From positions 1 to 48,975 of the forward strand of contig JAHHRG010000007.1 of NCBI GenBank assembly GCA_020025965.1: a DNA stretch of 48,975 nt, in the 5' to 3' direction. The position numbers were made by a program, and so were the translations under genes. Source of the stretch: Sutterella sp. GTDB lineage: Bacteria; Pseudomonadota; Gammaproteobacteria; Burkholderiales; Burkholderiaceae_F. Below are positions 7,678 to 15,905 of the stretch, in pieces; position 1 is the first letter of the stretch; every line of letters starts with the position of its first letter. Under the pieces are notes generated by a model. It saw nothing but the letters and a program-made list of their open reading frames with translations. It did no database searches and was not told the DNA's origin.

Positions 7678-8679
7678 TCAGCGTGCGAGAAAGATCACGA
7701 GGCTTTTCAATTCGAGCCAAGGGTCACTGTCACGGTTTTCAACCGGCAGGCCTTTTGCAAGTCGATCGATCCAACTGCAGACGACAAGCGCGTTTGCGAG
7801 TTTCTTCACCGAAAGACGGCGGGCGGCTCTGGCCATTGAGGGCGTGGAGAAAACACCTTGTACGCGGCTCATGCCTTGATCGAATCCGGTGCGAAGTTTC
7901 AGCATCGAACGGATGTCCATCGTGAGCATCGAGAGAAGGAAAGGAAGGGCTTCAGACTGCGCTTCAAGACCGTCGATAATGCGTGCGGCACGTTCGGCAT
8001 TTCCGGAATGAATGCTTTCAAAAAGCGTGTCGAAATCAAAGCGCGAGCTGTTCGAGACGCTTTCTCGGATCGCCTCTTCGGTCAGTTCGCCTTCGGGGTA
8101 AAGAAGCGAGAGCTTTTCGACTTCCTGAGCAGCTGCAAACAGATTCCCTTCGGTCAAATCCGCAAAGAATTCAAGTGTGGAAGGCGAGGCCGTCTGTCCG
8201 TGACGGGCAAGACGAGCTTTGAGCCAAGCGGGAAGCTGAGAGCGTTCGACGGTATTACAGTCGACGACCGTGGACTTTTGCTGGAGCGTTTTCCACCAGA
8301 CGGCTTTCTGAGCGGCCCATTCCGGGGCGGGCATCGTAAAGAGTGTGACGACGCCTTCCGTCGGTCTTTCTAGGAAAGAAGTGATGACCTTGGCACCTTG
8401 TGTACCGGGTTTGCCGTTCTGAACGCGAACCTCGAGAATTTTTTTATCGTCAAAAATCCCGATGTCGGCAGCGGCCATGGTGAGCGCGGACCAATCGGCA
8501 CGCGCTCCCATATCGAGCACCTGACGATCGAGGTAACCCATCTCGCGGGCGCACTGCCGGATCATGTCGGTCGATTCGACTGCCAGAAAGTCGTCGCTGC
8601 CCGAAATCAGCCAGAAGGGATCGAGTTCTCCCGACTGGCGTGCACGTTTCAAGTAGCCTTCAAGGTCGCTCGCTCGCAC
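7678..8679 (-). CDS. holA: DNA polymerase III delta subunit
   Basis: HolA is the wrench subunit of the clamp loader; it opens the beta sliding clamp. The protein (333 aa, near family length) starts at a GTG that directly abuts the lptE stop codon (TAAGTG), implying translational coupling. Recognisable blocks are FWLISGSDDFLAVES near residue 22 (family: L..G.e.lL..e), a central NLFAAAQEVEKLSLLYPEG segment near 190, and RFDFDTLFESIHSGN near 223. The degenerate Walker A region is expected for delta. Confidence 0.9.
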   Translation of the reverse strand: MRASDLEGYLKRARQSGELDPFWLISGSDDFLAVESTDMIRQCAREMGYLDRQVLDMGARADWSALTMAAADIGIFDDKKILEVRVQNGKPGTQGAKVITSFLERPTEGVVTLFTMPAPEWAAQKAVWWKTLQQKSTVVDCNTVERSQLPAWLKARLARHGQTASPSTLEFFADLTEGNLFAAAQEVEKLSLLYPEGELTEEAIRESVSNSSRFDFDTLFESIHSGNAERAARIIDGLEAQSEALPFLLSMLTMDIRSMLKLRTGFDQGMSRVQGVFSTPSMARAARRLSVKKLANALVVCSWIDRLAKGLPVENRDSDPWLELKSLVIFLAR

Positions 8680-9186
8680 TTAGGAATCCTTCTGTTTGCT
8701 GGCTTCGATGTAGCGAATGATCTGATGGGCCAAGTCTTTTTCCATGTCGCTGTAAAGGAAATCTTCTTCCAATTCACGCGAAAGGAATTCATGTTCGGAG
8801 TAGGACATGTTTCGAGTGGCGACCAATTGGGTCGGTTCGACATAGTCGAAACCGGCGGGACTGGAGATGCGGAAGTCGATCGTGAGCTTCAATTCGTCTT
8901 CACGGGCGCGGCCGGCATCGTTAATCGAGAGAACCTCTTTATCTTCGTCGCGCGTCATGATGACGAGGATGGCTTCGGCCGCATTGGGATTGTCGACAAG
9001 CTCAATATCGGAATTGGCGCGAATCAGACGTTCGAGAAGCGCGCTGAAGGGCGTGTTTTTCGTTGTCTGCAGATACATGGTCTTAAAGGGCGCGTCAAAA
9101 GAGCCGCGAAGACGGAAGCCGCAACCGGAGAGACCGGCGGCGCCGAAGAGGGCGGCCGTAGCGATGAGCTGTCGACGGGAAGTCAC
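8680..9186 (-). CDS. lptE: LPS-assembly lipoprotein LptE
   Basis: LptE plugs the LptD barrel and helps insert LPS into the outer membrane. The 168-aa protein has a lipoprotein signal peptide with lipobox LSGC (Cys22), then the typical start of the mature protein, GFRLRGSFDAPFKTMYLQ. The rest is short and poorly conserved, as usual in the family. Its place between leuS and holA is the classic LptE locus, which strengthens the call. The C-terminus is joined to holA without a gap. Confidence 0.9.
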   Translation of the reverse strand: MTSRRQLIATAALFGAAGLSGCGFRLRGSFDAPFKTMYLQTTKNTPFSALLERLIRANSDIELVDNPNAAEAILVIMTRDEDKEVLSINDAGRAREDELKLTIDFRISSPAGFDYVEPTQLVATRNMSYSEHEFLSRELEEDFLYSDMEKDLAHQIIRYIEASKQKDS

Positions 9187-9225
9187 GATTTACTTGTCCC
9201 CAAAATGGTGTTCAACAATCTTTCC

Positions 9226-9231
9226 ATTATA
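9226..9231 (-). promoter_or_regulatory. Candidate -10 element for lptE-holA
   Basis: A perfect TATAAT on the minus strand lies about 40 nt upstream of lptE and downstream of the leuS terminator. No good -35 hexamer is visible at 16-18 nt. Confidence 0.35.
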
Positions 9232-9268
9232 CCGAGATGCCTCGTTTTTTCGGTTTTGGAGAGACGAA

Positions 9269-9302
9269 AAGGCCGCCTTTCCCGAGTGAGAAAAGCGGCC
9301 TT
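9269..9302 (-). terminator. Terminator after leuS
   Basis: AAGGCCGC (9269-9276) pairs with GCGGCCTT (9295-9302). On the minus strand the stem ends in CCTTTTCGTC. It lies 30-60 nt past the leuS stop codon. Confidence 0.75.
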
Positions 9303-9332
9303 GTCAGCCTGATGCCAACGACGGGCTAAGAA

Positions 9333-11966
9333 TTACTTGGCCACGACGTTAACGAGCTTCTTTTTGACGACGATGATCTTGCGAACCGTGACGCCTTCAA
9401 TGTACTTTTGCACATCGGCGTTGGCGAGCGCGGCAGCTTCGATCGTTGCCTGATCGGCTTCGGCAGCAACGCGGATCTTCCCGCGGAGTTTACCGTTAAC
9501 CTGAACGACGAGTTCGATTTCGTCGGCCTTCATGGCGTCTTCGCTCCAAGCGGGCCACGGGGCGTCAATCAGGTCGCCGAGTTCCGTCACGAAGCCCAAT
9601 TCGTTCCAGAGCTGCGTCGTGATGTGCGGAGCGATCGGGTAGAGCGTACGAAGCAGGAAGGAAATGGCTTCCTTCATCGCAGCGCAGTCGCCTTCGGTGC
9701 GATCCTTGAAGGCGTCGATCGTGTTGAACATCTTCATGCAGGCGGACACAACCGTGTTGTACTGCATGCGACCGAAGTCGTATTCGGCCTGACGAAGCGA
9801 AGTGTGGATTTCGCGGCGAAGATCCTTGGCGGCGGACGTCAGTTCGACATTGGTGAGAGCCTTGGCGCCCAAGACGGCGTCACGGTTCTGGTAAGCCCAG
9901 TTCCAAATGCGGCGAAGGAAGCGATAGGTCCCTTCGGCACCGGAATTGGACCAGGCGGCGGACTGATCGGGAGGACCGGCAAACATCACGAAGGAACGGG
10001 CCGTGTCGGCACCGAACTTTTCAATGATGTCGCGAGGTTCGACGACGTTGTTCTTCGACTTCGACATCTTTTCGATGCCGCCCATGACGACGGGCAGACC
10101 GTCGGCCTTGCAAATGGCGGAAACGGGGCGACCCTTTTCGTCGTACTGCACTTCGACTTCGTCCGGGTAGAACCAGACCTTGCGACCGTCGTCACCGTTG
10201 CGATAGTAGCAGTCGGCCATGAGCATGCCCTGCGTGAAGAGGTTCTTCACGGGTTCGTCGTACTTGACGAGACCGCAGTCACGCATCACCTTGGTCCAGA
10301 AGCGGGCATAGAGCAAGTGCATGCAGGCGTGTTCGATACCGCCGATGTACTGATCCATGGGCATCCAGTAGTCGTTGCGTTCGTCGACCATGGCGGTGTT
10401 GCAATCGTGCGAGCAATAGCGCTGGAAGTACCAGGAGCTGTCAACGAAAGTATCCATCGTGTCGGTTTCACGCTGAGCGTCGCCGCCGCACTTCGGGCAC
10501 TTGACGTTGAGGAAGGCTTCGCACTTCGTCAACGGATTGCCGGAGCCGTCCGGAATCAGATCTTCGGGGAGCACCACCGGCAGATCCTTTTCAGGAACCG
10601 GCACGGGGCCGCAGCACGGGCAGTTGATCATCGGGATCGGCGTGCCCCAATAACGCTGACGGGAAACACCCCAGTCGCGCAGACGGAACTTGACTTCCTT
10701 CTGGCCAAGACCCAAGGACTTCAATTCGGCGGCGATGGCGTCAACGGCTTCGTGAATGCCGAGGCCGTCAAACTTGCCGGAATTGACAAGGTGAGCGTCA
10801 AGCGTCTTGTCGCCGTACCAGTCCTGCCAAGCGTCGGTGGAGTAGGTTTCGCCTTCGACGGCGACAACCTGCTTGATCGGAAGACCGAACTTCTTCGCAA
10901 ACGCAAAGTCACGTTCGTCGTGAGCCGGCACCCCCATGACGGCGCCTTCGCCGTAACCCATGAGGACGTAGTTGGCAATCCAGACTTCAACGTCGCCGCC
11001 CGTGATCGGGTGCTTCACGTAGAAACCGGTAGGCATGCCCTTCTTTTCCATCGTGGCGATGTCGGCTTCGGAGACGGAGCCCTTCGAGCATTCTTCAATG
11101 AAAGCCTGAAGGTCCGGACGATCCTTGGCAAGGTAAGAGGCGAGCGGATGTTCGGCAGCAATGGCGACGAAAGAAACGCCCATGAGCGTGTCGGCACGCG
11201 TTGTGTAAACGCCCAATTCCTTCGGTTGACCGTTCAATTCATACGGGAACGTGAGCGTCACGCCTTCGGAGCGGCCGATCCAGTGTTCCTGCATGCGACG
11301 GACCTGTTCGGGCCAACCGTCGAGCTTTTTGAGGTCGTCGAGAAGTTCCTGAGCGTACTTCGTGATGGCGAAGTAGTAACCCGGGATTTCACGCTTTTCA
11401 ACGAGCGCACCGGAGCGCCAGCCGCGGCCTTCGATAACCTGTTCGTTGGCGAGCACGGTCTTGTCAACCGGGTCCCAGTTGACGATCTGCGTTTTGCGAT
11501 AGCAGATGCCCTTTTCGAGCATCTTCAAGAAAAGCCACTGGCTCCAGCGATAGTATTCGGGTTTGCAGGTGGCAATTTCGCGCGACCAGTCAAAGGCGAG
11601 CCCCAACGGTTCCATCTGAGACTTCATGTCGGCGATATTGTTGTAGGTCCACGCTGCAGGGGCGACCTTCTTGGCGATGGCGGCGTTTTCGGCCGGAAGA
11701 CCGAACGCGTCCCAACCCATCGGGGTCATGACGTTGTAGCCCTTCATGCGATAGAAGCGATACATCACGTCGTTGAGCGTGTAGTTGCGCACGTGTCCCA
11801 TGTGGAGCTTGCCGCTCGGGTAAGGGAGCATGGAGCAAACGTAGAATTTGGGTTTCGGCTTGCCGTTGCCGTCGAGTGCGTTTTCGACGGCGCGATAGAC
11901 GTCACGGGCCTTCCATTGAGCCTGGACTTCGGATTCCACCGCTTGGGCAGAGTAAGTCTCGCGCAT
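9333..11966 (-). CDS. leuS: Leucyl-tRNA synthetase
   Basis: This is a class I aminoacyl-tRNA synthetase (877 aa, normal length). The HIGH-type motif is in SGKLHMGHVRNYTLNDV near residue 50. The KMSKS loop is KMSKSKNNVV near 635. The CP1 editing domain carries GEGAVMGVPAHDERD near 345, with the conserved aspartates that hydrolyse mischarged tRNA. Cysteine clusters CPCCG and CPKCGG (about 450-490) form the zinc insert. The C-terminal domain VQVNGKLRGKIRVA is typical. It is transcribed away from uvrD, with a 191-nt divergent spacer. Confidence 0.98.
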   Translation of the reverse strand: MRETYSAQAVESEVQAQWKARDVYRAVENALDGNGKPKPKFYVCSMLPYPSGKLHMGHVRNYTLNDVMYRFYRMKGYNVMTPMGWDAFGLPAENAAIAKKVAPAAWTYNNIADMKSQMEPLGLAFDWSREIATCKPEYYRWSQWLFLKMLEKGICYRKTQIVNWDPVDKTVLANEQVIEGRGWRSGALVEKREIPGYYFAITKYAQELLDDLKKLDGWPEQVRRMQEHWIGRSEGVTLTFPYELNGQPKELGVYTTRADTLMGVSFVAIAAEHPLASYLAKDRPDLQAFIEECSKGSVSEADIATMEKKGMPTGFYVKHPITGGDVEVWIANYVLMGYGEGAVMGVPAHDERDFAFAKKFGLPIKQVVAVEGETYSTDAWQDWYGDKTLDAHLVNSGKFDGLGIHEAVDAIAAELKSLGLGQKEVKFRLRDWGVSRQRYWGTPIPMINCPCCGPVPVPEKDLPVVLPEDLIPDGSGNPLTKCEAFLNVKCPKCGGDAQRETDTMDTFVDSSWYFQRYCSHDCNTAMVDERNDYWMPMDQYIGGIEHACMHLLYARFWTKVMRDCGLVKYDEPVKNLFTQGMLMADCYYRNGDDGRKVWFYPDEVEVQYDEKGRPVSAICKADGLPVVMGGIEKMSKSKNNVVEPRDIIEKFGADTARSFVMFAGPPDQSAAWSNSGAEGTYRFLRRIWNWAYQNRDAVLGAKALTNVELTSAAKDLRREIHTSLRQAEYDFGRMQYNTVVSACMKMFNTIDAFKDRTEGDCAAMKEAISFLLRTLYPIAPHITTQLWNELGFVTELGDLIDAPWPAWSEDAMKADEIELVVQVNGKLRGKIRVAAEADQATIEAAALANADVQKYIEGVTVRKIIVVKKKLVNVVAK

Positions 11967-12157
11967 ACGCTTTCCAAAGAGTTGTAGATAAAAGAAACGG
12001 ATAACTCAAAAGTATACCGATACCGACGAGAAGCGTGACAGGAATGAACCTGAAGAGAGACCGAAAAAGGGTCGAAAGCGCCGATTAGGGTAAAAAATGT
12101 GCTACCGTTCTTCGACTCAATTGATTTTCCAATCTTTCGTCACAGTCGGTGCAGTTT

Positions 12158-14572
12158 ATGTCAGAACTTTTGGCCTCACTCAATCCCCGTCAGCTTCAAG
12201 CCGTTACCGCCCCGGAATCAAGCGTTTTGATTCTCGCCGGCGCCGGATCCGGCAAGACTCGCGTACTGACGACGCGCATTGCTTGGCTACTTGACGAACA
12301 CCGTTGCTCGACGCACGAGATTTTGGCCGTGACCTTTACCAACAAGGCCGCCAAGGAAATGCTCATGCGTCTCGAATCGATGCTCCCTTATGACCTTCGT
12401 CGCATGTGGGTGGGGACCTTCCACGGTCTTTGCAACCGCATCCTTCGTACGCATGCGCTTGAAGCGGGGCTCCCGAAAACCTTCCAGATTCTCGATTCGA
12501 GCGATCAGCTGTCTCTCATCAAACGTGTGATGAAATCCCTTAATGTGGATCCTGAGAGCTGTGACCCGCGTCAGGTGCAGAACTTCATCAACTGGAATAA
12601 GGAAAACGGCATTCGTGCCGCGCTCGCTGCGACGGCCGGCGAAGACGGTAAGCCCGATACCGGGACGAAGATATATCAGGCTTATGAAAAGCAGTGCCAA
12701 CAGGAAGGCGTCGTCGACTTTGCTGAACTCCTTTTGCGCTGCTTCGAATTGCTCGATCGTAACGAAATCGTTCGTACGCACTATCAGAATCGTTTCCGCC
12801 ACATTCTTGTGGACGAGTTTCAGGACACGAACGTGTTGCAGTACCGCTGGCTCCAGATGCTTGCGAGCTTCGGCCGCGGCCCTCAGGGCGGTCCGATGAA
12901 TGCTGTCTTTGCCGTGGGCGACGACGACCAGTCGATTTACGCTTTCCGCGGTGCGAACGTCGGCAATATGGCCGATTTCCTGAAGGATTTAGGCGTTCCG
13001 GATCCGATTCGACTCGAAGAGAATTACCGTTCTACCGGCACAATTCTCGATGCCGCTAACGCGCTCATTGCTCACAACGACAATCGTTTGGGGAAGAATC
13101 TTTGGACTTCGGGCTCTCGCGGCGACAAAATTGCCGTGGTGCGTCATTTGGACGACCGTGAAGAAGCCGCTTGGATTGCCAAAGAAATCATGGCGAATGC
13201 CCAACGCGGTCGTGCCTATCGCGATCACGCCATTCTTTACCGTATGAATGCGCAGTCCCGTGCGCTGGAAAGCGCGTTGACGGCTGCGGGCCTTCCTTAT
13301 CGCGTCTACGGCGGTCAGCGATTCTTCGAACGTGCCGAAGTCAAACACGTTCTCGCTTATTTGCGTCTTCTTGATAACCCGGGTGACGATACGAGTTTCT
13401 TGCGTGTCGTCAATTTCCCGACGCGCGGGATCGGTGCCAAGACCATTCAGAACCTGCAGGACGAAGCCGCTCGCCGCAATCAGACGTTGTGGGCGACGCT
13501 CACTTCCGACGATTGGTCGGTGCCGCCCCGTTTGGCTGTCTTCCGAGATCTTGTGCTCAACATGCGCCTTGATGCGGAAACATTGAGTTTGACCGACACG
13601 GTCAACCTCGTTATCAAGAAGTCCGGTCTCGAGCATCATTACCAGACGGAAAAGGACGGAAGCGAACGCATTGAGAATATGCGCGAAATGCTCTCCGCAG
13701 CCAAGGGCTACCTGAAGAACGAAGGACTTGACGAAGAAGCGCCAGCTTTTAAGGTTCCCGACGAAGCAGAACAGACGCCGATTCAGGGCTTTTTGACGCA
13801 GGCGACGCTCGAAGCGGGCGATAAGAACGAACAGGGCGATCAGGATGCCGTGCAGCTGATGACGGTTCATGCCGCCAAGGGCTTGGAGTTTTCTCAAGTC
13901 TTTATTGCCGGTTCCGAAGAAGGGATCTTTCCGCATTTCTCGGCTATCAACGATACGCGCGGTCCGGGCGTCGACGAAGAACGCCGCCTCATGTACGTGG
14001 CGATTACGCGTGCGAAAAAGAAGCTCGTCATTACGAATTGCCAATCTCGTATGCAGTACGGCGAAACGCGCTCGAACGAACCGTCGAGTTTCCTCTCGGA
14101 AATCCCAGAATCGCTTTTGGAACACAAGGATCTTTGCCGCCAGCAGTACGGTTATGACGATCGCTCGGATCGTTATCGCCGCCGCGACAACGGCTACTCC
14201 GGTTGGGATCGTCCGTCCTTCGGAGGTTCCTCGTCGGAGGCACGCAGCAATCGTTCCTACGACAACGATCGATACGAGGGGCGCGGTCGTTCGCAGGATC
14301 GCGACGATTGGCGTCAGGGCTTGTCGGGTAAGAGCGGCGGCACGTATCGCTCGGCGGAAGAACCCTTGGTGAAGCGTCAGGCAGCGGCTGCGGCGAGCGA
14401 CGCTTTCGGCTTTAATTTGGGCGATTCGGTCGAACACGAAAAGTTCGGTTTTGGAACCGTTGAAGCGATTACAGGGCGTGGTTCCGACATGCGCATTAAG
14501 ATTAACTTCGCATCCGCGGGCCGCAAGGAACTTCTCCTGCAGTTGGCGGTTAAGAAGCTTAAAAAAGCTTGA
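12158..14572 (+). CDS. uvrD: UvrD/PcrA-type DNA helicase II
   Basis: This is a superfamily 1A 3'-5' helicase for nucleotide excision and mismatch repair (804 aa). The Q-motif is LNPRQLQAVT, Walker A is LAGAGSGKTRV near residue 30, and motif II is VDEFQDTN near 222. Motif III is GDDDQSIYAFRGA; later motifs include EENYRST, TVHAAKGLEF and YVAITRAKK. The C-terminus holds a Tudor-like domain (GDSVEHEKFGFGTVEAITG) as in UvrD. Between them lies an unusual linker (about residues 660-730) rich in Asp, Arg, Gly, Ser and Tyr. ATG 12158 gives the expected start MSELLASLN; a GTG at 12149 is possible. Confidence 0.95.
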   Translation: MSELLASLNPRQLQAVTAPESSVLILAGAGSGKTRVLTTRIAWLLDEHRCSTHEILAVTFTNKAAKEMLMRLESMLPYDLRRMWVGTFHGLCNRILRTHALEAGLPKTFQILDSSDQLSLIKRVMKSLNVDPESCDPRQVQNFINWNKENGIRAALAATAGEDGKPDTGTKIYQAYEKQCQQEGVVDFAELLLRCFELLDRNEIVRTHYQNRFRHILVDEFQDTNVLQYRWLQMLASFGRGPQGGPMNAVFAVGDDDQSIYAFRGANVGNMADFLKDLGVPDPIRLEENYRSTGTILDAANALIAHNDNRLGKNLWTSGSRGDKIAVVRHLDDREEAAWIAKEIMANAQRGRAYRDHAILYRMNAQSRALESALTAAGLPYRVYGGQRFFERAEVKHVLAYLRLLDNPGDDTSFLRVVNFPTRGIGAKTIQNLQDEAARRNQTLWATLTSDDWSVPPRLAVFRDLVLNMRLDAETLSLTDTVNLVIKKSGLEHHYQTEKDGSERIENMREMLSAAKGYLKNEGLDEEAPAFKVPDEAEQTPIQGFLTQATLEAGDKNEQGDQDAVQLMTVHAAKGLEFSQVFIAGSEEGIFPHFSAINDTRGPGVDEERRLMYVAITRAKKKLVITNCQSRMQYGETRSNEPSSFLSEIPESLLEHKDLCRQQYGYDDRSDRYRRRDNGYSGWDRPSFGGSSSEARSNRSYDNDRYEGRGRSQDRDDWRQGLSGKSGGTYRSAEEPLVKRQAAAAASDAFGFNLGDSVEHEKFGFGTVEAITGRGSDMRIKINFASAGRKELLLQLAVKKLKKA

Positions 14573-14604
14573 GCGTAAAACTCTGCTAGAATTCCACGCT
14601 CAAG
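14568..14604 (+). other. Inverted repeat across the uvrD stop codon
   Basis: CTTGAGCGT (14568-14576) pairs perfectly with ACGCTCAAG (14596-14604). The spacer contains TAGAAT (14587-14592), a likely -10 box for the tRNA 20 nt downstream. The repeat has no T-tract. Confidence 0.45.
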
Positions 14605-14611
14605 ATTGGCT

Positions 14612-14687
14612 GCGGCTATAGTTCAACTGGATAGAACTGACCCCTCCTAAGGGTCGGATCTGGGTTCGAGTCCCGGTGGCCGCACCA
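14612..14687 (+). tRNA. tRNA-Arg (anticodon CCT)
   Basis: The cloverleaf folds fully. The acceptor stem GCGGCTA (14612-14618) pairs with TGGCCGC (14677-14683, one G-U), and the D stem is GTTC/GAAC. The anticodon stem GACCC/GGGTC encloses loop CTCCTAA, so the anticodon is CCT. The T stem CTGGG/CCCGG closes TTCGAGT. Discriminator A and CCA are encoded. It reads AGG codons. It borders a decayed mobile element, as tRNA genes often serve as integration sites. Confidence 0.96.
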
Positions 14688-15460
14688 ATAGCCCTTGTGG
14701 CACAACGAATTAGAAGGCTTTAGCGTTTTTGGCCCCCTATTAGGGCTCCTTAAATTCAACGCTAGGGCCTTTTTTTGTATCTAATTGCCCCTTACGATAC
14801 ACGCCGCTCGCCTTTAGGCATCATGCCTAACACCGTGGAGCCCGTCGCCCTTTTTGGCATTAATGCCAGATTGGTTTTTGAGGTGGTCGATAAAGGAAAC
14901 CCGCCTGTCGAAAAAATCCCTGCGACAAGCGGGTTAGGTGATGGGGGCACGGTGTCTGCTGCAGGGGTGGCCGGACATCCCGTAACGACCCATCCATTTA
15001 GAATCAGAGTATCACAACGTTTGATTCGTGAACACCTAAAATGACGTTTTTTTAGGTGGAACGAGTGGATTAGGTGGAACGACTACTCTAACAGGCGTTT
15101 TTACGATCTACCGAGGTGGATTGAAAGTGGAACGGGGGGCACTTACTGTAACAGGTGTTTTGGCTTATTCCGAGTCTTCTAGGACGGTCATTTAATCGCC
15201 TTTTCTACCTTTTCTGCCAGCTTTTCCGCGTTTTTTCGCAAGTGTTCCCGTACTTCGGCGCTATACGTGAAGAAAGACGTGGATATCTCGCTGAGAAAGT
15301 CCCTCAAATCAACAAAAGAGCCTACCTAGCACAGAAAGAGGATTTTTATTGTCTTACCTAGAACACTAAAAGAGAAAGGTTAATTTATTAAGGCTTAGAA
15401 CGGTAGCTAGATTAGAGAGTAAAAAGAGACTTTTTTATAAAAAATGTACATATACGTACT
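14688..15460. mobile_element. Decayed integrated element (phage-satellite-like) behind tRNA-Arg
   Basis: About 770 bp with no intact gene, differing in base texture from its surroundings. A possible degraded hairpin-plus-T-tract follows the tRNA (TAGCGTT 14721-14727 with AACGCTA 14758-14764, then a T-run to 14776). Minus-strand translation gives only short open pieces: a stretch over about 14800-15010 containing MGRYGMSGHPCSRHRAP, and two proline-rich tails at 15040-15170 (VVVPPNPLVPPKKTSF then stop; AKTPVTVSAPRSTFNPPR then stop). Such pieces recall small proteins and primase tails of P4-like satellites, but that resemblance is weak. Together with the integrase remnant beyond 15461 they suggest a relic island inserted at the tRNA. 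Confidence 0.45.
15053..15160. repeat. Degenerate tandem repeats with TAGGTGGAACGA units
   Basis: TAGGTGGAACGA occurs at 15053-15064 and again at 15071-15082 (18-nt period). A longer degenerate copy follows: the block ending CTCTAACAGGCGTTT (to about 15100) is echoed by AGTGGAACG...CTGTAACAGGTGTTT (15126-15160). On the minus strand they encode proline-rich tails, as if the 3' end of one gene had been duplicated. Confidence 0.6.
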
Positions 15461-15905
15461 TTAACTCTCATTCTGTTCCACCTGTTTCTTTTTAATTCGG
15501 TGGTCTTTTCGGCACTTCCATTCGGTGGGGTTTTTAATGTCGCCGTTTTCGGCTTTCCAGCTAACCCACTCATCAAGCAAGACGCCCACGGTAAGAGATA
15601 GGCAGCCGCGACTTGTTCTCGCTCTTTATCGGCCTTCTTACGAGCCCGCTGTTCTTCTGTTATTAGCGATAAACCGTTTACCTTATCTGTTCGCACGCCG
15701 AGCGACCAAGCTCTCTAGCCGCCTTTAATCTGGTCTCAGGACAGGAGGCGCCGAGAGAATAACGATTCTTTCCCGTCAGTGCGTTTTTTAGAAACCAATA
15801 ACACGTTAGGCCCTTCTTACCTTCTCGAACGCGAAGCATTAAGCCCGGTACACCGCCTACAAAGTATTCACCCAGGGACCTTGAAAAGACTCAAATCTTT
15901 CGCGT
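15461..15905 (-). pseudogene. Tyrosine-recombinase integrase N-terminus (Arm-binding, DUF4102-like), frameshifted remnant
   Basis: Read on the minus strand in shifting frames, this matches the N-terminal arm-binding domain of phage/island integrases. First comes KDLSLFKVPG, then after a one-base shift in a GGG run (about 15867-15869) EYFVGGVPGLMLRVREGKKG, then YWFLKNALTGKNRYSLGAS and PETRLKAARELGRSACEQIR, then a stop. A second frame carries VNGLSLITEEQRARKKADKE, and a third ends in VGVLLDEWVSWKAENGDIKN and a stop at 15461. At least three frame changes are needed. The catalytic domain (R...HxxR...Y) is absent, so it is a dead gene. Its 5' end runs into the 3' end of the MATE gene. Confidence 0.75.

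Noticed and set aside
9408..11987. 859-codon open frame on the plus strand opposite leuS
   Set aside because: leuS has every class I synthetase motif in order; the antisense frame has none of any family and no start signal.
14775..15044. Plus-strand 89-codon frame after tRNA-Arg
   Set aside because: No Shine-Dalgarno and no recognisable domain; the minus strand carries more gene-like fragments in the same DNA, all broken.
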